Notes: generated from the sequence alone by a model not told the origin. Shown: positions 9,342-19,181, counted from the stretch's first letter. The stretch is DNA of 64,000 nt from Herbaspirillum sp. Sphag64 (GCF_014192645.1 NZ_JACHYE010000005.1:186001-250000), one strand, 5' to 3'. Numbers and translations are program-made.

Positions 9342-10805
9342 TCAAACACGGTCGGATTTTAGTCCGCGCTGTGCTGGGTCTCTGAGGTATATAAATGCCA
9401 ATAATTTGTCAGCACCATAAATCACCACCAAATTCATGAACAGTGAACCAAAAATCAAATAGGACTGCATTGGTGCATATCCAAAATTCGCGAATCTATA
9501 GGCAATCGCTTGTGCTAACAACGAACATAAAATCAGATTTTTCCCACCGATACGATAAACAAATATTTCAACTACAGCACCGATCACTCCAACAATAAAT
9601 AGGCAGACAAACAAGAACGGAAATGAACCAGGATAAAAACAAAACGCAATAATGCCTGGTAATGAGATGTAGTGATGTATTGCAGTATTGGCATTCAGGT
9701 ATGGCGAATTAACCAGATTCAAGTCAAAAAAACTTGTACTATTATCAGAATAGACTTCTTGCCAGCCTCGCTTCCACAAATCCCACCCCCCCTTGTGGGA
9801 GCTCGATACTGCCAGCACGCCCTCCATACCGACCCAGCGATCGACAAACAGAGGTATGGTCATTTCATGAACTGCACTCGTGGTTTCCCAACGATTCACA
9901 CTGGTGTTTCTCAAAAATCCGCTATATCGCAGATGATTCACGACGAATACGGAACTTATAAATAAAATTGAGAAAAAAATTGTTAGAACAACAAAAAATC
10001 GCCGATTCACCGGAATTAAATTTATTTTGAAATTTTTATATAGCCCATAAAATAAGGAAGTTGAGTTGAGAATCATTCCCCTACTAAGCAAAGAAACATT
10101 TGATACAAATCCTTCAAGCAATGAGATAACTGCAGCAAGGAAGGAATTGCTTCTTCCGATCGAATATTCGAACTGCAATATTATTGCGGAAAAAGATGCC
10201 AGACCAAACAGCAACAACCATTTATAAATACCACCAATACCAAACGGAGGTATTGTCAATGGCACCTGCCCTCGTTGATATATACCATAATAAATATTAC
10301 TTAGCGCTATAGAAATAAAAAATAACACAAATAAAATAAGTATTATTTTTCGATGCCTCTGATATAGATTAAAAATACCCGGCTGAGTGACAGACTCCTG
10401 TTTTTTTCCTTGGTAGGAAAAGACATATCCTCGGATCAATGCAGCACAAACCAAGCCTAGCATGCCGCATGAAGTGACGAGTAGGCCTCGATCAAAAGCA
10501 GGGCCTGAGCCGTCAAAACTACCTACTGACTCATGAAATATACCGTCCGTAAAACCGACTCTAATGGTCAACTTGAGCCAGAATCCAAGCCAAAGAAATA
10601 CACCGATAAATGCATCAAAAAAAATAGCTTTTTTTCTGAATGAAAAATATAGAAGAACATTTGATATCAGTGTAAACAGAAGATATATATATTTATCTCC
10701 AGAATAGGATTTAAAGGCAATTATCGTCAGCAATATGCAAATTAAAAAAAATAAATATTTACACACCTGAAAAATATCAAAATTTGTTTTGTTAAACGCT
10801 AACAT
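9342..10805 (-). CDS. Wzy-like O-antigen/oligosaccharide repeat polymerase
   Basis: A membrane protein of about 487 residues with eleven or so hydrophobic segments and a large polar loop (around residues 295-375), the typical layout of Wzy polymerases, which join lipid-linked repeats in the periplasm. Sequence motifs in this family are weak, so the call depends on topology and context. The ATG at 10805 is chosen; an in-frame GTG lies four codons upstream. The gene is conspicuously AT-rich next to its neighbours, a common mark of horizontally acquired wzy genes. Alternative: another polytopic glycan-assembly protein. Confidence 0.72.
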   Translation of the reverse strand: MLAFNKTNFDIFQVCKYLFFLICILLTIIAFKSYSGDKYIYLLFTLISNVLLYFSFRKKAIFFDAFIGVFLWLGFWLKLTIRVGFTDGIFHESVGSFDGSGPAFDRGLLVTSCGMLGLVCAALIRGYVFSYQGKKQESVTQPGIFNLYQRHRKIILILFVLFFISIALSNIYYGIYQRGQVPLTIPPFGIGGIYKWLLLFGLASFSAIILQFEYSIGRSNSFLAAVISLLEGFVSNVSLLSRGMILNSTSLFYGLYKNFKINLIPVNRRFFVVLTIFFSILFISSVFVVNHLRYSGFLRNTSVNRWETTSAVHEMTIPLFVDRWVGMEGVLAVSSSHKGGWDLWKRGWQEVYSDNSTSFFDLNLVNSPYLNANTAIHHYISLPGIIAFCFYPGSFPFLFVCLFIVGVIGAVVEIFVYRIGGKNLILCSLLAQAIAYRFANFGYAPMQSYLIFGSLFMNLVVIYGADKLLAFIYLRDPAQRGLKSDRV

Positions 10806-10992
10806 CTTTATTTCCACTTTTTAGTTGACGAGGGTTCATAAAGAAATTTTATAGATTTTAATTAGATAAATAAAATTAATTTACTGACGCTTATAACTTT
10901 TCAACATGGAGTCCTACAGCACCCCTAGAAACTGCCACTCCAGACATTAGTCCATCTCGCCTCACAAAAGAGGTCAACATCGTTAGTCAGTC

Positions 10993-11023
10993 AATAATCT
11001 TGGCCATCCAGATGGTGATTATT
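10993..11023. repeat. Intergenic stem-loop downstream of the flippase-ligase gene
   Basis: AATAATC (10993-10999) pairs with GATTATT (11017-11023), and CCATC pairs with GATGG inside. There is no following T run on either strand, so it is not a textbook intrinsic terminator. It lies between the fused gene and the polymerase gene and might affect mRNA processing or stability. Confidence 0.4.
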
Positions 11024-11095
11024 AAAAAGCTTGAGGAAGTTGGAGCTTGGTTACTTTTTCACAGCAACAACCAAGCAATATCTTTCCGAAAAACA

Positions 11096-13612
11096 TCACG
11101 TCGACGAAAACTCGCTAATAATTGGCTCCAACTCAGGCCTCATCAGTTTATTGAGAAGAACGCCCCAGAGAAAAAAGGTAAATATCCCAGTATAGGGCTG
11201 CCTCAGACTTACCTTCACTGAGTTGTCAACAACAACCAAAAATAAAACTACAAGACTCAACGCGAATAAAGCAGGAGATTCCAGGATCCTCTTTCTTTGA
11301 CGCAGTATTTCAACGATGGTAAAACCAAGAAGGAATAATGTCGGAAGTAATGCTATTAACCCAAAGTTATATATGAAATCCAGATAATAATTATGCGCAC
11401 TAGGATATAAAGTACGATTCGGCGGCACACTAAGTCCTAGAAGCAGTGACTGCGCGCTCTCCGTGATGCCATCGGAATAATACTTCCAATAAGTATAGCG
11501 CTCACTTAACACAGGCAAGAATCTAATGTCAATTCCTGAGGATCGGGGGGCGCCATCGGAGGACCCTATTGGCGCTATCGCGTTTGAATGGGGAGACTCC
11601 ACTCCAGGGGCCAACTCAGAATTTATAGAAACACAATTTTCAGCAAAAGCTTTTTTAAATATAGTATTTTTTGTTTCACACTGAAAATAAGTCCAGCTCG
11701 ACAAGATAACCAACAATAATATAACAAGAGGCAATTTATTATTTCTTTTTCTTATATTAAGCAGCGCAAAGAAAATTACCCCACCAAAAAACAAAATAAT
11801 TGATAGCAGAGACAGCGATGCGGAAACATAAATTGACATGCATACCGAGATAAAGACCAATCCATTACGAAATCGCCTTTCATGCCAGAGACTAAATAAG
11901 GAGAGAAGATATGCAGCGACAAAGACTACCGGCACATATTGAAGATATTGATAGATCGAAAACCAACCAAGTGTCGGAGATAGATAACCATTGCCCATTT
12001 TCACTGTAAAAATTAACTGAATCGGAACAATAATTAACAAAACTCCAAAAAATGCTTTGGCGTAGGAATTGTCTTCCCGAGCTCGATCAAGTGGCTCATA
12101 TACTTGACCAAGCACCAAAGCAAACATGGGCAGTATGAGCTGAATAAGCAATATAAATTTCGACTGCTGCTCAATCTGCGAACCTCGTGTCAAAATAATC
12201 GACGACATTACCATTAAGATACACGTTAAAAAAATATATCCGAATGATAGGAAGGCACGTCGATACACTCCAAATAGCAGAATGCCACCATAACAGGCGA
12301 TAACAGAGACAGGGATCGGCAGGTTACCCAATACACCGCCACTATTAAACGAGACCGATGGATCTGCAAACACTCCCTTGCTGATCTGGAAAAACATCGG
12401 AAGAAGCAACAGCACCCCTATTGCCGCCCGCAGGGATTTATATGTGCGCGGAGAGTAAACCTGCCGTCCTAGTGTCTCCTGCTTTTCTATCCCGGCACTC
12501 CGATAGAAAACATATGCCATTACCGCACTTAGCAAATACAGGACACTCATGGCCTCTTTGCCGAACATATAAAAGATGACTGGCACCGAGGTAAAAATCA
12601 GTATATTCATCAATACATCAGGCCCAAAAACATCGTGCTCAGTATCGTGCTGAAGTAGCCTAAATCGAATTTGCTGGGCATAGACCATGACCACGCCACC
12701 TATCATCGATAGACCGGTCGCCTCCCAGAAGAAGTAAGTTTTACCGGTCCAACTCAATGCTGAAAGTTTCGCAGTGGATGCGACAAATATGAGGAGACCC
12801 AGCGCGAGCGACAGATTCAACGCGCCCCGTAAAAAGGGCGGCAAATAAGGTTTACCACTGCGCTGTTCATGCAACGCAATACTTGCGCCCAACGCATTAG
12901 CAAATACCGAGCCGGTGACTCCTCCGATGGCAAAGGCTGTGTACATATCGCCAGCGGTCTCCTTGCCCATCACAAGCAAGATCAATAGCCTGAAGACATA
13001 AACAGTGATGCCGATAATTGCTGTCGACCCCAGATTCGGCAATATTTCACGGACACTTCCTCCTGGCGACTTTGGAGTGATGACCAAGGTGTCCCAAATA
13101 AATCTGGCGCTAATAAAGAGAGGGAGAATTGCCCATAGAAACAGTGCAAACAATGGAAACCTGAAATCTCCAACCAACCACACCAGCAAAAGTAACAGCA
13201 GAACTGATTGCAACGCTAAATATGTTTTCGCGACCTTTTGATACCCCAGGCGCTCCATTTCGCTCAGATGGACTTCCCCTATCCACTCAACGCAACGGCG
13301 GAGAATCAAAATAACTGCAAGCAGAGTCTCGACGCCAGCAACTTTGACGCTAAGCCAATAGGCGGCTACTGCCAGCGGCAAAAGCAAAAGCAAGCGACCG
13401 ATCATCACCGAACTTGCTGATACACCAGACTTTTTGCTGAGAATCAGGCTGCGTGCATTTGCTGAAAATGCGTAGAGCAATGCTAATGTTGCAGCTTGCA
13501 CGACCCCTACGTCAGCTGCCATTGCACGATGGCCAGCTAAACCCAGAGCAATCAGCAAGACCGTTACGGCAAACGTATTTGCCATAAACGCAAGCGGGAA
13601 CGAATAACGCAA
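11096..13612 (-). CDS. Fused Wzx-like flippase and O-antigen ligase/polymerase (Wzy_C/WaaL-like)
   Basis: One uninterrupted 838-residue frame joins two membrane modules. Residues about 1-400 look like a polysaccharide-transporter/oligosaccharide flippase domain. Residues about 415-830 look like an O-antigen ligase/polymerase: many membrane segments, a large periplasmic loop around 650-720, then SAHNYYLDFIYNFGLIAL, the H-N-x-Y-L signature of the WaaL/Wzy_C family. The start is TTG at 13612, backed by AGGAGAG seven to eight bases upstream; an ATG nine codons in lacks such a site. The 3' half is visibly more AT-rich than the 5' half. It lies between fnlC and wzy. The two jobs are normally done by separate proteins of about 400-450 residues each. 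Confidence 0.82.
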   Translation of the reverse strand: MRYSFPLAFMANTFAVTVLLIALGLAGHRAMAADVGVVQAATLALLYAFSANARSLILSKKSGVSASSVMIGRLLLLLPLAVAAYWLSVKVAGVETLLAVILILRRCVEWIGEVHLSEMERLGYQKVAKTYLALQSVLLLLLLVWLVGDFRFPLFALFLWAILPLFISARFIWDTLVITPKSPGGSVREILPNLGSTAIIGITVYVFRLLILLVMGKETAGDMYTAFAIGGVTGSVFANALGASIALHEQRSGKPYLPPFLRGALNLSLALGLLIFVASTAKLSALSWTGKTYFFWEATGLSMIGGVVMVYAQQIRFRLLQHDTEHDVFGPDVLMNILIFTSVPVIFYMFGKEAMSVLYLLSAVMAYVFYRSAGIEKQETLGRQVYSPRTYKSLRAAIGVLLLLPMFFQISKGVFADPSVSFNSGGVLGNLPIPVSVIACYGGILLFGVYRRAFLSFGYIFLTCILMVMSSIILTRGSQIEQQSKFILLIQLILPMFALVLGQVYEPLDRAREDNSYAKAFFGVLLIIVPIQLIFTVKMGNGYLSPTLGWFSIYQYLQYVPVVFVAAYLLSLFSLWHERRFRNGLVFISVCMSIYVSASLSLLSIILFFGGVIFFALLNIRKRNNKLPLVILLLVILSSWTYFQCETKNTIFKKAFAENCVSINSELAPGVESPHSNAIAPIGSSDGAPRSSGIDIRFLPVLSERYTYWKYYSDGITESAQSLLLGLSVPPNRTLYPSAHNYYLDFIYNFGLIALLPTLFLLGFTIVEILRQRKRILESPALFALSLVVLFLVVVDNSVKVSLRQPYTGIFTFFLWGVLLNKLMRPELEPIISEFSST

Positions 13613-13782
13613 TCTAAATCTCTCCTATCATCAATCTATATACAACATAGATTTCTCCTACACCACACTTATGTCGGTCGGAGCATTTCACACTATTCAC
13701 GCGCTACATCTTACGAATAGGACGAGGGGAGGATGGGTGGAAAATGGGAGGTACTTTGCCTCCCATTATTCTTAGAACTAAC

Positions 13783-14907
13783 TTATTTTGACCAAACAAC
13801 CCGATTGATATAGTCGATGTAACTTGTAACTATCCGCACAATTTGCGTCGATACGTGCGGATTTTCATAGTCTGCGACAGGCAACACAGGCTGCGCATTG
13901 GCGGCACGTTGAGACGTAACTATATTGATCGCATCTATTACCCGATCCGACTTGAGTCCAGCCATGATAAGCGTACCAGCATCCATACCTTCTGGCCGCT
14001 CATGCGCATTGCGCAACGTAATCGAACACAAATTGAGCAGCGAAGTCTCCTCGGTAATTGTTCCACTATCTGAAAGCACGCAGAACGCTTCCGTTTGCAA
14101 TTTCATATAGTCAAAGAAACCCAGTGGCTTGGAAAACATGATTCGCGGATCCAGGTTGCTGTAGCCAATGTCTTCCAGACGTTTGCGTGTTCTGGGATGG
14201 GTAGAAACGAAAATTGGCATTTGAAAGCGTGCTACCAGAGCCTGCAAGGTTTCCAGAAAATCCTTGACCGCTTCAGGCGAATCAACATTTTCTTCGCGGT
14301 GCGCACTGACAACAAAAAACCTTCCCGCCTCCAATTGCAGTCGAGAGAGAACATCTGACTGCTCGATCTTGGGCTTATAGAAGTCAATGACTTCGCGCAT
14401 ATGTGAGCCGGTCTTAATAATTTGCTCAGGCTTGACGCCTTCTGCGATCAGATACCGGCGAGCATGCTCAGTCAATACCAAATTAATATCAGACAAATGA
14501 TCGAGAACCTTACGATTAAGTTCTTCCGGCACACGTTGATCAAAACATCTATTGCCCGCTTCCATATGAAAAACTGGAATCTTGCGACGCTTTGCGGCGA
14601 TAACAGCCAGACACGAATTAGTATCACCGTAAAGCATGACGGCGTCGGGCTTTTCCTTTTCCATCACCGCATCAGCCTTAGCTATGATCTGACCGATTGT
14701 CTGCGCCACGTTCTCGCCGACCGCATCCAGGAAATGGTCTGGCTTCCGAATCTGCAAGTCCTCAAAGAAAATTTGATTTAACTCAAAGTCGTAATTCTGA
14801 CCTGTGTGTACCAATATATGCTGAGTGTGCACATCCAAAGCAGCAATTACACGACTCATTTTGATCAATTCAGGACGCGTCCCGACGATGGTCATTACCT
14901 TAAACAC
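13783..14907 (-). CDS. fnlC: UDP-N-acetyl-L-fucosamine synthase (2-epimerase, FnlC/WbjD)
   Basis: A 374-residue non-hydrolysing UDP-HexNAc 2-epimerase (WecB fold). The N-terminus is IVGTRPELIKMSRVI, and HMEAGNRCFDQRVPEE with a later SDSGTITEE are standard family motifs. It starts with GTG at 14907 behind a strong GGAGGAAA site and overlaps the fnlA stop by eight bases. Directly after fnlB and fnlA, it is best read as the last enzyme of UDP-L-FucNAc synthesis, converting UDP-L-PneNAc to UDP-L-FucNAc, not as a ManNAc-forming WecB. Confidence 0.93.
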   Translation of the reverse strand: MFKVMTIVGTRPELIKMSRVIAALDVHTQHILVHTGQNYDFELNQIFFEDLQIRKPDHFLDAVGENVAQTIGQIIAKADAVMEKEKPDAVMLYGDTNSCLAVIAAKRRKIPVFHMEAGNRCFDQRVPEELNRKVLDHLSDINLVLTEHARRYLIAEGVKPEQIIKTGSHMREVIDFYKPKIEQSDVLSRLQLEAGRFFVVSAHREENVDSPEAVKDFLETLQALVARFQMPIFVSTHPRTRKRLEDIGYSNLDPRIMFSKPLGFFDYMKLQTEAFCVLSDSGTITEETSLLNLCSITLRNAHERPEGMDAGTLIMAGLKSDRVIDAINIVTSQRAANAQPVLPVADYENPHVSTQIVRIVTSYIDYINRVVWSK

Positions 14908-15910
14908 GACTTTCCTCCTGAATAAAATCCAATTTTTTCACCAATGCAATAACCTCTTCAACGGTGAGCCTTTGCGTACTATGGGACGTGTAGTCCTCGC
15001 AGTGCGAGATTTTCTCTTCCCCGTCGCTGAAATATTTAGCGTAATTCAAATCTCTGTCATCGGCGGGTACACGATAATAGCCGCCCTGATCTTCGGCGCG
15101 CGCCATCTCTTCCCGCGAGACCAACGTCTCGTAAAGCTTTTCCCCATGTCGGGTACCAATAATCCGAACTTCACTGTTACTGGAAAATATCTTTGTCAAT
15201 GCGATCGCCAAGTCCGCTACTGTTGACGCGGGAGCCTTTTGCACGAAAATATCACCCTGCCGTCCATGCTCAAATGCGTGCAACACCAAATCAACTGAAT
15301 CCTCAAGCGACATCAGATAACGTGTCATATTCGGATCGGTCACTGTAAGCGGCTTACCTGCCTTGATCTGCGATACAAACAAAGGAATGACAGAACCACG
15401 CGACGCCATGACATTGCCATAACGGGTAGCGCACAACACTGTTTCTCCCTCGCCTTGCATGCGAGCTTTTGCAACCATGAGTTTTTCCATCATGGCTTTC
15501 GAAATGCCCATGGCATTAATCGGATACACAGCCTTGTCGGTGCTCAAAACAATTACCCGTTTAACGTGATTGGCAATCGCGGCTGTCATCACATTCTCGG
15601 CACCCAATACGTTGGTGCGAACGGCTTCCATTGGATAAAATTCGCACGAAGGAACCTGCTTCAATGCAGCCGCATGGAATACATAATCGACACCTTTGAG
15701 AGCTTGATGAATGCTGTCGTAATTACGCACATCTCCGATATAGAATTTCAATTTTTTATCGTTCAGCGCGATTCGCATCTCTTCCTGTTTTTTCTCGTCG
15801 CGACTAAAGACGCGTATCTCGCGCACGTCAGTTGATAAGAAGCGCTTCAAAACTGCGTTACCGAATGACCCGGTGCCACCGGTTATCATTAATACCTTGT
15901 CTTTAAACAT
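14900..15910 (-). CDS. fnlA: UDP-GlcNAc 4,6-dehydratase/5-epimerase (FnlA/WbjB/CapE)
   Basis: From the ATG at 15910 the protein is 336 residues, an extended SDR. It has TGGTGSFG (10-17) for NADP and STDKAVYP near 123-130. The usual catalytic tyrosine of YxxxK is methionine (M134-G-I-S-K138), as in CapE/WbjB relatives, which supports this family over PseB. It performs the first step of UDP-L-FucNAc synthesis. An upstream in-frame start at 15991 would run into the fnlB coding region and is rejected; the chosen start lies 4 bases after the fnlB stop. Confidence 0.94.
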   Translation of the reverse strand: MFKDKVLMITGGTGSFGNAVLKRFLSTDVREIRVFSRDEKKQEEMRIALNDKKLKFYIGDVRNYDSIHQALKGVDYVFHAAALKQVPSCEFYPMEAVRTNVLGAENVMTAAIANHVKRVIVLSTDKAVYPINAMGISKAMMEKLMVAKARMQGEGETVLCATRYGNVMASRGSVIPLFVSQIKAGKPLTVTDPNMTRYLMSLEDSVDLVLHAFEHGRQGDIFVQKAPASTVADLAIALTKIFSSNSEVRIIGTRHGEKLYETLVSREEMARAEDQGGYYRVPADDRDLNYAKYFSDGEEKISHCEDYTSHSTQRLTVEEVIALVKKLDFIQEESRV

Positions 15911-15914
15911 AGCG

Positions 15915-16778
15915 TTATTTTTGAGGATATTGAGAAAGATACATTTGCTCAAGCAACGTCGGCCAATCTGGTGCGACATAACCCGTAGCATTCGTAAATC
16001 GAGTCACATCCAACGATCGATCAATGGAAAAGTCCTCGTCTGGATTTATCTTGATTTTTTTCCGGTAGATTGCAGCAATCTGACTCAGCAAATCAAATTT
16101 GTCGATTGGCGCTGCGCCGACATGATACAAACCATGTAACTCTGGACGCACAAGGACAATATCGCGCACGACTTGCGCGAAAACAACATTGGGCAATCCG
16201 GAAAAAATGGCCCGTTTAAAGCCCTTGCACTCATTTTCTTGCGCCAAGAACCATTCCAGCAATCCGTATGCGCTCTGCAACTCGTGTCCGATAGTTGAGG
16301 TACGAAGAGTCAAGGCGCGTTCATTATTGACTTCACCCAGGAATTTCGATTTGCCATACAAATCGTTGGCATCTGGAAAGGCATCCTCGCGGTAAAGTCC
16401 ATCTTTACCGGAAAAAACACAATCAGTGCTGACATGAATAAACCTGGCGTTCACAACCTCGCACAGTTGGGCCATGCGATGTGGTAACAGCGCATTGATT
16501 GGAATCGCTTGTAACGGATCTGCAGCTTCCTTGTGGTGTTTTGTCAGGCCGATACAATTGACTACAACATCGGGCCTTACCTCCGAAAATACCCTGACCA
16601 GGGCATCATGCGAATTGACATCGACACCTGTCACAATTCGTTTCTGCATTGAGGGGAAAAATTGCAGATCACGGACATTACGCAACGTACCAAAAACTTC
16701 CCACTCAGCGTTCTCAGACAATACGCGAAACATCGCGTGCCCAATCATCCCACTTGTACCGAATACTAGAATTTTCAT
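15915..16778 (-). CDS. fnlB: UDP-2-acetamido-2,6-dideoxy-hexulose 4-reductase (FnlB/WbjC)
   Basis: A 287-residue RmlD-like SDR. GTSGMIGHAM at the N-terminus binds NAD(P), HVSTDCVFSG is the RmlD-type serine block, and YGKSK carries the catalytic tyrosine and lysine. Placed between wbuB and fnlA, it fits the second step of UDP-L-FucNAc formation: epimerisation/reduction to UDP-L-PneNAc. RmlD for dTDP-rhamnose is the main alternative; rmlB and rmlC are absent and the fnl neighbours decide it. Confidence 0.92.
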   Translation of the reverse strand: MKILVFGTSGMIGHAMFRVLSENAEWEVFGTLRNVRDLQFFPSMQKRIVTGVDVNSHDALVRVFSEVRPDVVVNCIGLTKHHKEAADPLQAIPINALLPHRMAQLCEVVNARFIHVSTDCVFSGKDGLYREDAFPDANDLYGKSKFLGEVNNERALTLRTSTIGHELQSAYGLLEWFLAQENECKGFKRAIFSGLPNVVFAQVVRDIVLVRPELHGLYHVGAAPIDKFDLLSQIAAIYRKKIKINPDEDFSIDRSLDVTRFTNATGYVAPDWPTLLEQMYLSQYPQK

Positions 16779-16801
16779 CGTGATTGTCTTGCCAAATCTG
16801 T

Positions 16802-18007
16802 TTAATCCGAAAAATGAGTAATCAGCCTATCAATCAATTTATCATGATCAAAGTGCTGCTTGAAAAATGCGCGGCCATTTTCCCCCATTTGCTCGCGCTC
16901 CGCGTCGGTCATTTCGACAAGTTGCAATACAGCGGCAGCCAATGCAGTTGAGTCTTCTGCTGGCACGGCCAGTCCTGCGCCGGCTTCAGCCACCAAGCGT
17001 GCACCTTCGCCATTAAGGCTCGCAATAATGGGTTTACCCACTGCCATATATGCCTGTACTTTATTGGGAACTGTCGCAGCAAAAATAGCCTCGTCGGCTA
17101 GTGTCACCAATAATACCGACGCTTTGCTCATCACCCCTGGCATCATTTCCACAGGAAAACGACCCGGCAAATACACATTGGTCAAGCCGAGCTCTCGCAC
17201 TTGCGATTCCATCCAATCCCATCGACTTCCTTTGCCGAAAACAACAAAAGAAATATCCTGGCGCCCACGCAACAAATCTGCAGCGCCAACAATGACCTCT
17301 ACCGCTTGACCCGAGCCCACATTTCCTGCGAAAACCACCGTAAAGCCATTGTAAGGGAACGGAAGTTGAGGTAATTCACCGTCATCACCACTGCTAAAAA
17401 TGCGATCGACAGAGTTCGGGTAATAAACGATGGGCTTCCCAGGGGCAAGCTTTCTTACGTTTTGCTTGAAAGCCTCGGACTGTACTAGCAATAAATCGGC
17501 ATGACGATAAATAAGCCTGACAATGTATTCAACGCATTTCAAGGCGACGGCATTGCGAACATAGCCTGTCGCAGCCAGGCTATCTGGCCAAAGATCTTGG
17601 ACCCAAACCAAGACCTTCGAGCGCTTCAAAAAACCAAGGAATAACGCTGGAATTGCCTGCAGCAGTGGCGATGTTGCATAGACGAAGATGGCGTCATAAC
17701 GGCGACGGCGCAACAACCAGGGCCCAAACAAACAACCAGCAGCGATAAAGGATAGGTAATTGAAGATCAACTTCAACGCACTACGCTTACCGCGCGCGGC
17801 AAGCGGCACACGATAAATATTTGCGCCGGCCCACTGTTCCCGCTGACAGCCCCACCCTCGATAGCCTTGAAAGTAGTCGCCATCGGGGTAATTAGGCTTT
17901 CCTGTCAAAACATCAACTTCAACGCCTTTCTCCACTAACGACTTAACAACATCGTTGATTCGAAAGCTCTCAGGTTGAAAATATTGACTGACAATAAGCA
18001 CTTTCAT
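16802..18007 (-). CDS. wbuB: Glycosyltransferase WbuB (probable L-FucNAc transferase)
   Basis: A 401-residue GT4-family, GT-B fold enzyme. The N-terminus (LIVSQYFQPESFRINDV) and the NYPDG..FQGYRGWG segment are characteristic of WbuB-like transferases that travel with fnlABC and add L-FucNAc to a lipid-linked acceptor. The donor-binding half contains VPNKVQAYMAVGKPI. It is 23 bases upstream of fnlB in the same transcription unit. Specificity is inferred from this pairing. Confidence 0.9.
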   Translation of the reverse strand: MKVLIVSQYFQPESFRINDVVKSLVEKGVEVDVLTGKPNYPDGDYFQGYRGWGCQREQWAGANIYRVPLAARGKRSALKLIFNYLSFIAAGCLFGPWLLRRRRYDAIFVYATSPLLQAIPALFLGFLKRSKVLVWVQDLWPDSLAATGYVRNAVALKCVEYIVRLIYRHADLLLVQSEAFKQNVRKLAPGKPIVYYPNSVDRIFSSGDDGELPQLPFPYNGFTVVFAGNVGSGQAVEVIVGAADLLRGRQDISFVVFGKGSRWDWMESQVRELGLTNVYLPGRFPVEMMPGVMSKASVLLVTLADEAIFAATVPNKVQAYMAVGKPIIASLNGEGARLVAEAGAGLAVPAEDSTALAAAVLQLVEMTDAEREQMGENGRAFFKQHFDHDKLIDRLITHFSD

Positions 18008-18023
18008 TTATTCTTGCCCGCAG

Positions 18024-19079
18024 TCAACATGCTAAATCTTCCAAAATTTGTGTCATGAACCCCTTGCCATCCTGCAGCGGCAAACCATGCTCTTCGACGC
18101 CGAGAAAACGTTTCACCGCGCGCGCGATGGAGATTGCCGACTCAGGATCAAATGTTTGCTCCGGATCAATCACATCGCGCACATAATCTAATTCCGACGC
18201 CAACACCGCGAGGCCAGCCTGTCTCGCCTCAATCAGGGGTAACCCCAATGACTCAATGGTAGAAGGATAAATTAGCGCAGCAGCCCGATCATAAAGCCGC
18301 CCAATCTCGGCATGCGGCACATTGCTTGCATTTTCCACTCTAATCCGGTACTTCGCGACTTTCGTTTCCACCCATAGACACAATTCGGTGAAATGCGTAC
18401 GTTCCAACGTCAGTATCAAAGAGGGAAATAAACCCTCATCTGCCAATAAGCACCAAGCCTCGATCAATTTACGATGATTTTTATGCGGCTCGCCAGACGC
18501 GACATACAGAAAATCAGCTTCTTTTCTTCTTCCCGTTTCAACCGTATTCAGTTGACGATGGTAACCGTCACGCGCAGCAGCAAATGGAGAGACCCTGACG
18601 GGAATGCTCCCCTTCGATAAAATACTCAGTAGTGTTTTCATCGACGGTGTCTGCACGAGTAACTCATCCGCATTAGCTAATCTGCTGGAAAGCCACAAGC
18701 GCTCCACGAACATTCTCAGTCTGGATTTAAGGGAAAAACCATCTAGTTTGACACCATCGACCAAATAGCGATTTTGTACGAATACCACAACACGCCCACG
18801 CAATTTGAACAAAGGCGGAAGATTGCCAAAACACAATACGATATCGTCTGCCTCGACATTCTTGCGCAGCCAAATTTCCGCAAAAAGACGTCTCAAGACG
18901 GTAGGGGCAACACGCCGGACTTGTACTTCTTGCTCAATTTCATCGGGCAAGAGAATGCGGCCGTCCAGAGACAGCACTAGTTTAATGCCCGCGGGCAACG
19001 CGCCCATCAGGGCTAACAACAAAGAGCGACCGCCTCCTTGGTGCACATTCGTAGCGTGAATGAACAATCTACGGGTCAC
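18024..19079 (-). CDS. Glycosyltransferase, GT4-like
   Basis: A 351-residue GT-B transferase. The C-terminal half carries FLYVASGEPHKNHRKLIEAW (hinge of GT4 enzymes) and the E-x7-E donor motif in ESLGLPLIEARQAG. It starts with GTG at 19079 and ends 17 bases before wbuB. It probably adds one residue of the repeat unit in the cytoplasm; sugar and linkage cannot be predicted. The 270 bases before it hold three inverted repeats (separate entries). Confidence 0.85.
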   Translation of the reverse strand: MTRRLFIHATNVHQGGGRSLLLALMGALPAGIKLVLSLDGRILLPDEIEQEVQVRRVAPTVLRRLFAEIWLRKNVEADDIVLCFGNLPPLFKLRGRVVVFVQNRYLVDGVKLDGFSLKSRLRMFVERLWLSSRLANADELLVQTPSMKTLLSILSKGSIPVRVSPFAAARDGYHRQLNTVETGRRKEADFLYVASGEPHKNHRKLIEAWCLLADEGLFPSLILTLERTHFTELCLWVETKVAKYRIRVENASNVPHAEIGRLYDRAAALIYPSTIESLGLPLIEARQAGLAVLASELDYVRDVIDPEQTFDPESAISIARAVKRFLGVEEHGLPLQDGKGFMTQILEDLAC

Positions 19080-19140
19080 AATCAGCCCCCGTGCATTAAG
19101 TTTGTTAAGACAGTAAGTTTCAGCCGAACCTCAGACCAAT

Positions 19141-19153
19141 GTTTGAATCAAAC
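19141..19153. promoter_or_regulatory. 13-base perfect odd palindrome GTTTGA-A-TCAAAC
   Basis: Six-base arms around one central base in the spacer before the glycosyltransferase at 18024-19079. Size and symmetry would suit a small dimeric DNA-binding protein or a tight RNA hairpin; no known operator was recognised. Confidence 0.35.
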
Positions 19154-19181
19154 GGGGCTAACTGCAGGCCTCCGGCGATGT

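Noticed and set aside
9047-9349. 100-codon minus-strand frame in the gap before the initiating transferase
   Set aside because: No known family, no good ribosome site, overlaps the polymerase 3' end and has composition typical of non-coding frames.
14900-15991. Upstream start of fnlA at 15991
   Set aside because: It would overlap fnlB by about 77 bases and adds a non-homologous leader; the ATG at 15910 begins directly at the Rossmann fold.
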